Positions 18,205-29,041 of a stretch of DNA of 64,000 nucleotides are shown in pieces (position 1 is the first letter of the stretch; each line of letters begins with the position of its first letter). Below the pieces are notes generated by a model. It saw only the letters and a list, made by a program, of their open reading frames with translations, was not told the DNA's origin and made no database searches. The position numbers and the translations under genes were made by a program. The stretch comes from Fictibacillus phosphorivorans. GTDB taxonomy: Bacteria; Bacillota; Bacilli; Bacillales; Fictibacillaceae. The stretch covers positions 3,259,911 through 3,323,910 of the forward strand of contig NZ_VDZU01000001.1 of the NCBI RefSeq assembly GCF_007673525.1, in the 5' to 3' direction.

Positions 18205-19239
18205 ATGACTGTAAAAAACTTAATCTTATTACTCATTTTGCTTGCCGGAATCGTCATCTTTGTCTTTTACAGTATACCTCTCCTTCTCGCATTGCTTACT
18301 GCTATAATGCTAGAACCAGTAGTAAAATTGTTTATTAGACTATTTAAAGGTAGACGATTATTGGCCGTCACTGCTACTTTTATCTTGTATCTTGCGGGAC
18401 TAGGTATTTTCTCTTACTGGCTTACAACAACACTTGTTATTCAGGTTATCGAGTTTATTACCGTTCTTCCATCCTATTCTGTTCATCTGTTCGAAGTAGC
18501 AGAGAATACGTTTTATGAAATGGAAAACTTTTATGCTAGCTTACCTCCTGAAGTGGTGAGAACGCTTGAAGAGGGATTAGTAGGTTTAAAGGATTATGGC
18601 GTTGAAACAGCAAAGAACTTAACTTCGGGTATATTAGGACTGATCACAGCCATACCGGGATTGTTGATCTATTTTATTATCTATGTAGTTGCCGTTTTCT
18701 TATTTTCACTGGATCTTCCGCGACTGTATGCTGAGTTTCTTAACCTATTTACAACAGCAGCCCGCGAAAAGGTTGAATTGGTCTTTAGTCAACTGTCTAG
18801 AGCAACAGTAGGGTTCTTTAGAGCTCAGATCATCTTAAGTGTTGTTACATACGCATTGGCATTGATCGGACTCATGATTTTAGATGTTGAGTACGCAGTT
18901 ATTCTCGCTCTTTTGATCGTTATTGTAGATATCCTTCCAATCCTCGGAACAGGATCATTCCTTGTCCCATGGGCGGCTTATTCCTTCTTTATCAATAACA
19001 ATGATCATCTTGCATTCGGACTGCTGATCATGTTTGGAGTCATCACGATCGTTCGAAGAATTATCGAACCGAAAATACTCGGGTCAAGTCTTGGTATATC
19101 TGCACTAGCAGCTCTTGTTTCCTTATATATTGGATTCCAGCTTCTAGGCTTTATCGGATTGATCGTCGGTCCTGCTATCGTCATCATCTATGAAGCTTTG
19201 AGAAGTGCAGGGTTTATCAAAATTAAGATCGATTTCTAA
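18205..19239 (+). CDS. ytvI: AI-2E-family transporter, YtvI-like (344 aa)
   Basis: Membrane protein of the AI-2E/UPF0118 superfamily with about eight helices; an amphipathic central segment (residues about 90-140) and the C-terminal signature RRIIEPKILGSSLGISALAALVSLYIG are visible. The overall pattern, including VDILPILGTGSFLVPWA, matches the sporulation integral membrane protein YtvI branch, although a few other Bacillus paralogs look alike. YtvI has an unclear role in sporulation. GGAGATCGGGG precedes the ATG. It is transcribed alone and ends in a strong terminator. Confidence 0.75.
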   Translation: MTVKNLILLLILLAGIVIFVFYSIPLLLALLTAIMLEPVVKLFIRLFKGRRLLAVTATFILYLAGLGIFSYWLTTTLVIQVIEFITVLPSYSVHLFEVAENTFYEMENFYASLPPEVVRTLEEGLVGLKDYGVETAKNLTSGILGLITAIPGLLIYFIIYVVAVFLFSLDLPRLYAEFLNLFTTAAREKVELVFSQLSRATVGFFRAQIILSVVTYALALIGLMILDVEYAVILALLIVIVDILPILGTGSFLVPWAAYSFFINNNDHLAFGLLIMFGVITIVRRIIEPKILGSSLGISALAALVSLYIGFQLLGFIGLIVGPAIVIIYEALRSAGFIKIKIDF

Positions 19240-19242
19240 CGA

Positions 19243-19278
19243 AAAACGTGTTTCCTGTAATAGGAAACACGTTTTTTT
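19243..19278 (+). terminator. Terminator after the ytvI-like gene
   Basis: AACGTGTTTCCT pairs with AGGAAACACGTT around GTAAT, then T7. Confidence 0.9.
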
Positions 19279-19390
19279 CTATTTATAGGTTAGAAACACC
19301 TGCAATGTTGGGAATTATAGAAAATAAGTAAAAAAAATGAGAAATTCATACGAATACTTTATAAGGTGAATAATTATTGGAGGAATATCG

Positions 19391-20425
19391 ATGAGTACTG
19401 CTACAAAAGAACGCGATTATTATTTCGACAACGCTAAGTTTATTTTAATTTTTCTCGTCGTGTTCGGGCACTTTATTTCCCCGATAAAAAGTCAAAATGA
19501 GTGGCTTTACACGATTTACAACTTTATATATACCTTTCACATGCCTGCATTTATATTAATAGCAGGATTCTTTACAAAAGGTGTGTGGCGTGATGGCTAT
19601 CTTCCAAAAATATTTAAAAAAGTGCTGATTCCTTATTTGGTATTCCAGTTAATCTACAGCTTTTTCTATTATGACTTATACGGTAAAAGTGAAGTAAAAT
19701 TAGACTTCTTTTCTCCACACTGGACACTTTGGTTCTTATTAAGTTTGGTTTTCTGGAACATCCTTTTAAAAGTCTTTGTGAAAATGAAATACCCGCTTCT
19801 CCTTGCTATTGGTATAGGAGTAGCAGTAGGTTATATTCATGACATTGGTACATTTTTGAGTCTCCTTCGAACATTTGTCTTTTTCCCTGTTTTCTTGCTT
19901 GGACATCTGCTTGAAAAGAGAGACTTCAAAAAGATATTACGTCCGAGAGCCAAAATTGTCTCAGCTGCTTTCTTAGTGGTACTGTTTATTACCTATCATT
20001 TTATTTTTCCAAACGGTACAAAAGAATGGCTTCTCTCGTCATCTTCCTACTCGGAAATCCTAGGATACAACGATTGGTATGGTGGTATTGTACGTCTTGC
20101 TATGTATGGTGTCATGTTTGCGGCAACCTTCAGCTTTTTAGCACTTCTTCCGCGCAGACGAATGTTCTTCACCGAATTTGGAGAACGCACATTATATATC
20201 TATCTGTTGCATGGATTTGTGTTGAAATACTTATTTACAACAGATCTGTTCGCGTCTATTGAGGAAAACGGCGCATACTTTATGCTCCTCTTCCTAGCTG
20301 TTATTGTAACGCTATTTTTAGCAAGCAAACCCGTAATCGCACTAGCACAGCCGTTTATTGAGTTGCGTTGGTCTAAGCTTAAGAAAATATTAAAACCAAA
20401 ATCCTCTCAGCCTAGAGAGAGTTAA
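19391..20425 (+). CDS. Acyltransferase-3-type membrane protein (344 aa)
   Basis: O-acyltransferase-like membrane protein with about ten helices. The catalytic-type start RDYYFDNAKFILIFLVVFGH with the conserved His, the helix FHMPAFILIAGFF and the loop PHWTLWFLLSLVFWN fit acyltransferase family 3 members such as YkrP and YfiQ, which modify exopolysaccharide or other envelope sugars. GGAGGAATATCG precedes the ATG. No glycan genes are adjacent, so the acceptor is unknown. Confidence 0.83.
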   Translation: MSTATKERDYYFDNAKFILIFLVVFGHFISPIKSQNEWLYTIYNFIYTFHMPAFILIAGFFTKGVWRDGYLPKIFKKVLIPYLVFQLIYSFFYYDLYGKSEVKLDFFSPHWTLWFLLSLVFWNILLKVFVKMKYPLLLAIGIGVAVGYIHDIGTFLSLLRTFVFFPVFLLGHLLEKRDFKKILRPRAKIVSAAFLVVLFITYHFIFPNGTKEWLLSSSSYSEILGYNDWYGGIVRLAMYGVMFAATFSFLALLPRRRMFFTEFGERTLYIYLLHGFVLKYLFTTDLFASIEENGAYFMLLFLAVIVTLFLASKPVIALAQPFIELRWSKLKKILKPKSSQPRES

Positions 20426-20440
20426 TTCTTATAAGGAAGA

Positions 20441-20476
20441 AACACCGCAAAGCCGAAATGGCTAGCGGTGTTTTTT
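20441..20476 (+). terminator. Terminator after the acyltransferase gene
   Basis: AACACCGC pairs with GCGGTGTT, with inner AGCC/GGCT, then T6. Confidence 0.88.
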
Positions 20477-20529
20477 CGTTTCAATAAGAATGAAATAAAT
20501 AGAAAGAGTGCGTAGGTTTTAATAAAATT

Positions 20530-20782
20530 TTAGGAACCTTGTTTATAATAATGTTGTTTTGCCTCTGCTAACACACGTAACGGAAGCTTGTCCGCTAGTT
20601 TAAATGCTTCTTTTTCGTTTAACTCTAATGTCTTGACTAATTTTTCGATCTTTTCTTCAGATGGAATCATTCTTCCTTTTTCAATATCTGCCATGTATTG
20701 AGGAGTGATGCTTAATCGTCTTGCAAGCTCTGATTTGCTCAAGCCCTTTTGATTTCTAGACAATTCAATAAACTTTCCGAAC

Positions 20783-20790
<8 letters not shown>
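20530..20790 (-). CDS. XRE-family helix-turn-helix protein at the end of the hut operon (86 aa)
   Basis: A single HTH_3 domain: KFIELSRNQKGLSKSELARRLSITPQYMADIEKGRMIPSEEKIEKL, with the reading helix around TPQYMADIE, followed by a short helical tail LADKLPLRVLAEAKQHYY. There is no second sensory domain. Its ATG lies eight bases inside the hutG frame, with GGAGG eight bases upstream, so it is translationally coupled to hutG. In B. subtilis this position holds the histidine permease gene hutM; a regulator here is unexpected. It may control hut transport or amino-acid genes elsewhere, which is inference only. Confidence 0.85.
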
Positions 20791-23006
<2,216 letters not shown>

Positions 23007-23018
23007 TCACACCCCTTT

Positions 23019-24680
23019 TTAGTTCTCGATCATCGGCAGATCTACGCCTTTTTCTTTCGCAGTTTCAATCGCTAGGTCATAACCTGCATCAGCATGCCTT
23101 ACGATTCCCATTCCAGGATCACTCGTTAGTACACGCTCAAGACGATGAGCAGCTTCTTCTGTTCCATCTGCTACAACGACCATTCCAGCATGAAGAGAAT
23201 AACCCATCCCAACACCGCCGCCATGGTGCACAGATACCCAGCTTGCACCATTTACCGCATTGATCATCGCGTTTAAAATCGGCCAGTCTGCAATCGCATC
23301 ACTGCCATCCAACATTCCTTCTGTTTCACGGTTTGGTGAAGCAACTGACCCGCAATCCAAGTGATCACGGCCGATCACGATTGGTGCTGACAATTCGCCG
23401 CTAGCTACCATTTCGTTAATAATTTTTCCAAACTTCGCACGTTCACCATACCCTAACCAACAGATGCGGGAAGGAAGACCTTGAAACTGTACTTTGTCTT
23501 GAGCCATCTTGATCCATTTGCAGAGGTGCTCGTTATCACTAAACTCTCGTAATATCACTTCATCTGTTTTTCTGATATCTTCTGGATCTCCCGATAACGC
23601 TACCCATCTAAAAGGTCCTTTTCCTTCACAGAACAGCGGTCGAATAAACGCTGGAACGAACCCAGGGAAATCGAAAGCGTTTGTAACTCCTTCATCAAGC
23701 GCAACTTGTCTGATGTTATTTCCATAATCAAATACAACGGAACCCTTCTTTTGCATCTCAAGCATAGCCTGAACGTGAATCGCCATTGATTGCTTCGATT
23801 TTTCGATATATTGCTCAGGATGACGTTTACGAAGTTCTGCCCCATCTTCCATAGAGAAACCTACTGGTAAATACCCATGTAACGGGTCATGTGCAGATGT
23901 CTGATCCGTAACAAGATCCGGAATCTCTCCCATCTCAATCATTTTTGGTAAAAGCTCAGCAGCGTTTCCTAAAAGACCGATCGATAGTGGCTCACCTTTT
24001 GCCGCGTATTCTTTTGCCATGCTTAATGCTTCGTCTAAACTCGTTGTCATTTTATCTAAGTATCTCGTGTCTAAGCGGCGTTGGATTCTTGTTTCGTCTA
24101 CATCGATCGCAATCACAACACCATCATTCATCGTTACTGCTAGAGGTTGTGCCCCACCCATACCTCCAAGACCTGCTGTGAGTGTAATCGTTCCTTTTAG
24201 TGATCCGTTAAAATGTTTGCGGGCAGCTTCTGCAAACGTCTCGTAAGTACCTTGCAGGATGCCTTGTGTGCCGATATAGATCCAGCTTCCTGCTGTCATC
24301 TGGCCGTACATCATCAGCCCTCTTTTTTCAAGATCACGGAATGTATCCCAATTTGCCCATGCAGGAACAAGGTTGGAGTTCGCAAGTAAAACACGTGGAG
24401 CATCTCTGTGTGATTTAAATACAGCGACTGGCTTTCCAGATTGCACAAGAAGAGTTTCGTCATTCTCTAAACGCTCTAATGTTTCTATGATCTTATGATA
24501 AGAGTCCCAGTTGCGGGCAGCTTTGCCGATACCACCATAAACGACTAGTTCATCAGGATTCTCCGCCACTTCCCCATCTAAGTTGTTCATCAGCATTCGG
24601 ATAGCCGCTTCTTGAACCCACCCTTTTGCTGATAATTTTGTACCTCTAGCAGCTGATATAGAATGTTTTACGTTTGACAT
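23019..24680 (-). CDS. hutU: Urocanate hydratase HutU (553 aa)
   Basis: Adds water to urocanate to give imidazolonepropionate, using a tightly bound NAD as electrophile. The conserved GGMGGAQP, the signature [16 protein letters not shown] and YGNNIRQVA are all present; the catalytic cysteine region CEGKGPFRW is intact. Length is standard. AAAAGGAGG lies before the ATG, and hutH ends 16 bases upstream. Confidence 0.96.
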   Translation of the reverse strand: MSNVKHSISAARGTKLSAKGWVQEAAIRMLMNNLDGEVAENPDELVVYGGIGKAARNWDSYHKIIETLERLENDETLLVQSGKPVAVFKSHRDAPRVLLANSNLVPAWANWDTFRDLEKRGLMMYGQMTAGSWIYIGTQGILQGTYETFAEAARKHFNGSLKGTITLTAGLGGMGGAQPLAVTMNDGVVIAIDVDETRIQRRLDTRYLDKMTTSLDEALSMAKEYAAKGEPLSIGLLGNAAELLPKMIEMGEIPDLVTDQTSAHDPLHGYLPVGFSMEDGAELRKRHPEQYIEKSKQSMAIHVQAMLEMQKKGSVVFDYGNNIRQVALDEGVTNAFDFPGFVPAFIRPLFCEGKGPFRWVALSGDPEDIRKTDEVILREFSDNEHLCKWIKMAQDKVQFQGLPSRICWLGYGERAKFGKIINEMVASGELSAPIVIGRDHLDCGSVASPNRETEGMLDGSDAIADWPILNAMINAVNGASWVSVHHGGGVGMGYSLHAGMVVVADGTEEAAHRLERVLTSDPGMGIVRHADAGYDLAIETAKEKGVDLPMIEN

Positions 24681-24696
24681 GTAAAAATACCTCCTT

Positions 24697-26223
24697 TTAA
24701 TGTGCTAACTTTTGAATTTTTGATCCGATTAAGATGTCATTCCACGATGTATCAAGAATCCATGAAGCAACAGCTTCCATATCTCGGTGGAACATGCGGT
24801 CACATTGTATTGTAGGACAAACGATTCTTCCTTGTTCATATACTCTCTTTGTTTTAGGTGCTAATTTTTCTGGACCTCTAAAATCTGCTGCTTGCATCGC
24901 ACAGATTAACTCGACTGCAAGAACACGCCTTGCATTCGCAATAATTTGAGCCGCATGCCTAGAAGCGATAGTTCCCATACTTACATGATCTTCTTGATTG
25001 GCAGAAGAAGGTATTGAATCAACACTTGCAGGATGTGCCAATGTTTTATTTTCTGAAACGAGTGATGCAGCTGCATATTGCATGATCATCGCACCAGACT
25101 CAAGCCCTGGATTCGGACTTAAGAAACCTGGCAAGTCACTTAATTGAGGATTGACCATCCGTTCGATCCTTCGTTCAGAAATATTTGCCCATTCTGCTGC
25201 TGCAAGTTTTAAGAAATCCATAGCAAAAGCGATAGGCTGACCATGAAAATTCCCGCCTGATATGATTTTGTTTCCTCCATCAAATATCAGTGGGTTATCC
25301 GTTGCAGCATTCATTTCGATCTCAAGCTTTTCTTTTACATACCCAAGTACTTGCCACGAGGCACCATGAACTTGAGGGATGCATCTTAAGGAGTAAGCAT
25401 CCTGGACCCGGATCTCTCCTTGCATCGTTGTAAGCTGGCTGCCTTCTAAATATTCTCTTAAACGCTTTGCAACAGCTACCTGCTCTTGATATCCTCGAGC
25501 AAGATGAACATCCTCATCAAACGCATCTGTTATGCCTCGTAAACTTTCTGTGGTAAGCGCTGCAATCGCATCTGCCATGAGTCCGATACGTTCCGCTTCT
25601 ATATAGGCAGCAATTCCTTGTGCTGTCATGGCTTGCGTTCCATTGATCAAGGCAAGCCCCTCTTTCGCGGTCAATACGACAGGTTCAATGCCCGCTCTCT
25701 TTAAAGCTTCTTGGCCAGGAATACGTTCTCCTTTGTAATACGCTTCTCCCTCACCTACTAACACAAGTGCTAGGTGAGAAAGCGGAGCAAGATCTCCACT
25801 CGCGCCAAGTGATCCTTGTTGAGGAACAACAGGATGCACATTCTTTTCGACTAACTCTAGCAACCTTTCGATTACGACTGGGCGAATTCCAGATAACCCT
25901 TTTAGAAGTGCATTGGCACGCAAGATCAGCATCAAGCGGGAGATCGTCTCTGGGAAAGGATCTCCTATGCCGCACGCATGACTGCGGATCAGATTGATCT
26001 GAAGCGTTTCTACATCGTCTCTAGAAATAAAAACATCGCTGAATTTTCCGAAGCCCGTAGTGATTCCGTATACGACTTTACCTGCAGCTACGATCTCCTC
26101 AACCGCTTTCCGACTATCTGCTACTTTCTTCATGCTAAGCGGGCAAGCTTTTACTGGTTCGTTATCGTGCAGAATCCGCTTGAGCTCTTCAATGGAAAGC
26201 GTATTACCTGTTAATGTAATCAT
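24697..26223 (-). CDS. hutH: Histidine ammonia-lyase HutH (508 aa)
   Basis: Removes ammonia from L-histidine to give trans-urocanate. The self-made MIO prosthetic group arises from Ala-Ser-Gly in [14 protein letters not shown]; the substrate-side TTGFGKFSD near residue 58 and [12 protein letters not shown] are also intact. The second of two nearby ATG codons (26223) sits six bases after AGAGGG. It is the first structural gene after the HutP-controlled attenuator, but separated from it by an unusually long leader that contains a 145-bp repeat. Confidence 0.96.
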   Translation of the reverse strand: MITLTGNTLSIEELKRILHDNEPVKACPLSMKKVADSRKAVEEIVAAGKVVYGITTGFGKFSDVFISRDDVETLQINLIRSHACGIGDPFPETISRLMLILRANALLKGLSGIRPVVIERLLELVEKNVHPVVPQQGSLGASGDLAPLSHLALVLVGEGEAYYKGERIPGQEALKRAGIEPVVLTAKEGLALINGTQAMTAQGIAAYIEAERIGLMADAIAALTTESLRGITDAFDEDVHLARGYQEQVAVAKRLREYLEGSQLTTMQGEIRVQDAYSLRCIPQVHGASWQVLGYVKEKLEIEMNAATDNPLIFDGGNKIISGGNFHGQPIAFAMDFLKLAAAEWANISERRIERMVNPQLSDLPGFLSPNPGLESGAMIMQYAAASLVSENKTLAHPASVDSIPSSANQEDHVSMGTIASRHAAQIIANARRVLAVELICAMQAADFRGPEKLAPKTKRVYEQGRIVCPTIQCDRMFHRDMEAVASWILDTSWNDILIGSKIQKLAH

Positions 26224-26327
26224 CTTCATCCCTCTTTTATTAAGGTTCTTTTCTTTATTATTCTTCTTCGTTAAAAGTGCAAAGTGCGTGTTTTTTTTAC
26301 AACTGCGAAAATTGTGCCTTAGAAAAC

Positions 26328-26472
26328 TTCATTGAGCAGTTGATTGGAGTGTAAGATGCGAGACTCCTGTGGGACAGGTGGGCAGGTGAGACACTTAAGA
26401 GTAAAACGTCCGAATGTGGCTCACCGCCTGCCCCACGGAAAGCGAGTATCTGGAACGGAAGTCAACCACTTT
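26328..26472 (+). repeat. Interspersed 145-bp palindromic repeat, copy 1 (inside the hut operon)
   Basis: Contains ATTGGAGTGTA, GACTCCTGTGGGACAGG, GGGCAGGTGAGACACTTAA, GTGGCTCACCGCCTGCCCC and CGGAAAGCGAG. Its arms GGGCAGGTGAG and CTCACCGCCTGCCC can pair. A copy of the same length and about 85 percent similar by eye lies at 40174-40318 in the opposite orientation. Repeats of this GACTCCTGCGGG type are, from memory, common in Bacillaceae genomes. It occupies the hutH leader, between attenuator and gene. The rest of the 26224-26585 gap is the attenuator and HutP site. Confidence 0.85.
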
Positions 26473-26516
26473 CAAAAGCAACAAGTACTGCTTTAATAAA
26501 GACTTACATCACATAC

Positions 26517-26555
26517 AAAAAGAGCGCACCCGAAAGAAAACTCTTTCGAATACGC
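26517..26555 (-). terminator. HutP-controlled attenuator of the hut operon
   Basis: On the minus strand a 13-bp stem (with G-U pairs) GCGTATTCGAAAG / CTTTCGGGTGCGC closes a 6-nt loop and is followed by GCTC... and T5. It lies between hutP and hutH, where B. subtilis has its HutP-dependent terminator. Confidence 0.85.
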
Positions 26556-26558
26556 CCC

Positions 26559-26584
26559 CTCATCACTAGTTACTATGGGCACTA
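26559..26584 (-). promoter_or_regulatory. HutP RNA-binding site (NAG triplets)
   Basis: In the transcript, UAG (26573-26575), four bases, UAG (26566-26568), four bases, GAG (26559-26561) end two bases before the attenuator stem; a further UAG (26582-26584) lies six bases upstream. HutP is known to bind NAG triplets with 4-nt spacers when L-histidine and Mg2+ are present. Confidence 0.82.
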
Positions 26585-26585
26585 T

Positions 26586-27020
26586 TTAAATATGATTGAT
26601 TCCTAGACCGATCGCCTCATGCTCTAATCCTTTTACAGGAGCACCAATCGTTCCATAGAGAGCGACTGCGATCCAGTCCCCTTCTTCTTTCTTCTCATAC
26701 GGATTACCTCGGACAACAATGAATCGTAAACCTACAGTCCTAAGAACGGTTCCAAGCTGAACCTGTCCCCTTGTCACCCCATGAAAAGCTTCCATGATGG
26801 CATGATATAACGAATGTGTTTCACGATAAATCCCAGTTTGAATTATATTTTCACTTTTGGCCGCTGTTTCAATGGCAGCTACTACCTTTTGTGAATCCAT
26901 TGAACCGGCTTTGCCTACGCAATACTTCCAGCCCAATTTCTCGATTTCAGGCAGATAACTTTCATCTAATACCCCTAACATGGCCATCTTTCCGATCAAA
27001 CGTTCATTTGATAATGCCAT
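26586..27020 (-). CDS. hutP: Hut operon antiterminator HutP (144 aa)
   Basis: Hexameric RNA-binding protein activated by L-histidine and Mg2+ that prevents formation of the hut attenuator. Clear family blocks are [49 protein letters not shown] and [31 protein letters not shown], including the metal-binding histidines in HGVTRG and GLEHE/GINHI. The ATG at 27020 matches the start of known HutP proteins; a GTG at 27032 is possible. It leads the operon, 31 nt or less before the triplet site. Confidence 0.95.
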   Translation of the reverse strand: MALSNERLIGKMAMLGVLDESYLPEIEKLGWKYCVGKAGSMDSQKVVAAIETAAKSENIIQTGIYRETHSLYHAIMEAFHGVTRGQVQLGTVLRTVGLRFIVVRGNPYEKKEEGDWIAVALYGTIGAPVKGLEHEAIGLGINHI

Positions 27021-27061
27021 TGCATGAATCACTCTTTCTCTAACGGCTAATAACTATCTCT

Positions 27062-27090
27062 AGTGTATGCGTTTACAATTTGTCCGTCAA
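27062..27090 (-). promoter_or_regulatory. hutP: hut promoter overlapped by a cre site
   Basis: On the minus strand TTGACG (27085-27090), 17 bp, TACACT (27062-27067). TGTAAACGCATACA at 27064-27077 matches the CcpA cre consensus TGWAARCGYTWNCW at all but one position and covers the -10, so CcpA should block initiation in glucose. Confidence 0.78.
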
Positions 27091-27201
27091 TTCCCTTTCA
27101 ACAACTTATCACAGCAGTTTAGTAAAGAAAATGACACGTATAATCTATCAAACTAGCGGTAAGAATGATAGTAAGAAATATAACGGAATGAGGGTTGTTA
27201 C

Positions 27202-27660
27202 ATGTTAAACGTACAAAAAGAAATTGCACTTGCTTCAATGTCACGCACACCACAGTTCGAGGAAGATGTGAATGACTTTTTTATCGCTTATGACAAAGGA
27301 CATAATCCGTTACTTCTCTTACCTACTACAAAAGGTTTTCTTCCTGAAGGACAGGTATACGCGATCGCATTTATTAAAAAAGAAAACAATTCATATCAAT
27401 TTACCCTTTCAGATAAAATTATGCCTTTTTCGATGGATGAGGCCACGCTCATTCATGATCAGCTCGGTTTCTTCTTCGGTCCTGATAATAATATGCTTTC
27501 TTCCTTTTTTAAAGGTGATACGTATGGTGCATATGTAGTCTGGACAAAGCATATGGTCACACAATTGATCAACGAGACTCTGCAGAATTGGCACAACACA
27601 TCCGATGATTCACAGCGCGAAAAGCATAAAACGCGTCTAACTATGCTTCTTCAAGCTTAA
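27202..27660 (+). CDS. Hypothetical cytosolic protein (152 aa)
   Basis: No family recognised. The sequence has no signal peptide or membrane helix. A hydrophobic beta-like stretch NPLLLLPTTKGFLPEGQVYAIAF is followed by an acidic/aromatic middle and a helical tail ending KTRLTMLLQA. GAGGG lies twelve bases before the ATG at 27202, a loose spacing. It is transcribed away from hutP and ends before a strong bidirectional terminator, so it is probably a single-gene unit. Confidence 0.65.
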   Translation: MLNVQKEIALASMSRTPQFEEDVNDFFIAYDKGHNPLLLLPTTKGFLPEGQVYAIAFIKKENNSYQFTLSDKIMPFSMDEATLIHDQLGFFFGPDNNMLSSFFKGDTYGAYVVWTKHMVTQLINETLQNWHNTSDDSQREKHKTRLTMLLQA

Positions 27661-27714
27661 ATCTGTAACTTAAAACCAACTATTTTCAAAAGCAACACTG
27701 AATACGAAAAATAC

Positions 27715-27779
27715 AAAAAACTGACTGCTAGTTCCTTTATGTATTGAACAGATGAAGGAAGTTAACAGTCAGTTTTTTT
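27715..27779. terminator. Long bidirectional terminator
   Basis: ACTGACTG pairs with CAGTCAGT, with inner TTCCTT/AAGGAA, flanked by A6 and T7. It serves the 152-aa gene and the convergent germination permease gene. Confidence 0.87.
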
Positions 27780-27790
27780 ACTTAAATGGA

Positions 27791-28903
27791 TCATGTAGTA
27801 GATGAAGCCTGTTCTTCATTATTTTTCTTAAAGTGTTTTTTAATGTAAGTCATTATAAATAGAAGTGGAATATAACTGATGGCTAAATAAAATCCGATCT
27901 TGTTCGTGTAGTTGTTTAACATGTTAATCTTAAGACGCGTGTCCAAATAGTAGCAAGCTGCTAATACTAAGACTAGCATAACGATGAGTGTGATATGATG
28001 ACGAATGTTCAGCATCAACTTGGCTACCCGGCTCGAACACCAAATCGCCAGTGCAATATTAGGCAGAATCACTAAACACCATATGGAGACAAATACGAAA
28101 TCAAAGCGTTCTACAAAGGAAACTTGAACGATTTTCACCATAGATAGTGTTGCCCAAATATTTCTAGATAGTTGCTCCTCGCTAAAGAAGGCAAACGAAA
28201 ACAAAGTGACTAGCAAGTACATCATAAATGTAAAAAGATTAGCATGATGGGCAAACTTTTGAGAACGCTTTGCATTTTTGATAAACGGATAAAAAACAAG
28301 AAGTGTTTCAAAACCAAGATAGCTCAACATCATATTTTTCGTAGCTGACATGTAATCCTTGATACTTTCATCAAATACAGGCAGAAGATTTGAAAAATGA
28401 GTAAATTCCAGTGGATACACTAATAAAACAATCAATCCTAATGGAATAACCACCCCTAAAAAGCAGATTCCCGCCACCGTTCTAAAACCGGAAGAAACGA
28501 CGTAGTACGTTAATACAAGGAACACTGCAGCGATCTTCCATGTACTTAATGTAGGAAACATCCATACTTGTATGACTTCAATATACGTTCTTAGTACAGT
28601 AATCGACCAAAGCAGAAAATAGAGAAGCAAAAATAGGTTGAATAGATTGCCTAGAAAACCACCAAACAACGTTTTATGTGTGGTCACAATATCTCCATCG
28701 CCATTATCAAGTACGTAATAGATCATCCAGATTAAAATATGTACAAAAACAGCAGCGATTATAACGGAAATCCAAGAATCATAACCTGCGTATTTAGCAA
28801 TGATCCGCTGATACCCAAGAACCCCTACCCCTACTTGTTCAGAATGAACGAGGAAAAAGACAAGAAATGGAGAAACGAGAAAAGCTTCTTTAATTTTTTG
28901 CAT
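27791..28903 (-). CDS. GerAB-type spore germination permease, stand-alone (370 aa)
   Basis: Ten-helix amino-acid/polyamine/organocation transporter relative of the GerAB subunit, which senses germinants in the spore inner membrane. The start KIKEAFLVSPFLVFFLVHSEQVGVGVLGYQR and the helix MMLSYLGFETLLVFYPF are typical. Gene neighbours do not include the GerAA or GerAC partners normally encoded next to it. It may pair with subunits from another operon or have a non-germinant role, as for some orphan GerAB paralogs. The ribosome binding site is a weak GAGAGGAAGAG. Confidence 0.83.
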   Translation of the reverse strand: MQKIKEAFLVSPFLVFFLVHSEQVGVGVLGYQRIIAKYAGYDSWISVIIAAVFVHILIWMIYYVLDNGDGDIVTTHKTLFGGFLGNLFNLFLLLYFLLWSITVLRTYIEVIQVWMFPTLSTWKIAAVFLVLTYYVVSSGFRTVAGICFLGVVIPLGLIVLLVYPLEFTHFSNLLPVFDESIKDYMSATKNMMLSYLGFETLLVFYPFIKNAKRSQKFAHHANLFTFMMYLLVTLFSFAFFSEEQLSRNIWATLSMVKIVQVSFVERFDFVFVSIWCLVILPNIALAIWCSSRVAKLMLNIRHHITLIVMLVLVLAACYYLDTRLKINMLNNYTNKIGFYLAISYIPLLFIMTYIKKHFKKNNEEQASSTT

Positions 28904-28989
28904 AACGGTCTCTCTTCCTCTCTCTTTAAAGTAGCAATGAAATCTTGTTTAGCTTTCCCAAGAGGAAGTCAATTAACCCATAAATAACC

Positions 28990-29035
28990 AAAAAAGCTAA
29001 TGCAGAATGAAGGAAATTCCTTCATCGCATTAGCC
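28990..29035 (-). terminator. Terminator after ktrB
   Basis: GCTAATGC and GCATTAGC form the base and GAAGGAA/TTCCTTC the top of a long stem; minus-strand T6 follows. Confidence 0.87.
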
Positions 29036-29041
29036 TCTTTT

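Noticed and set aside
26328..26472. Insertion sequence or MITE with transposase
   Set aside because: No transposase frame and no clear terminal repeats with target duplication were visible; treated as an interspersed palindromic repeat.
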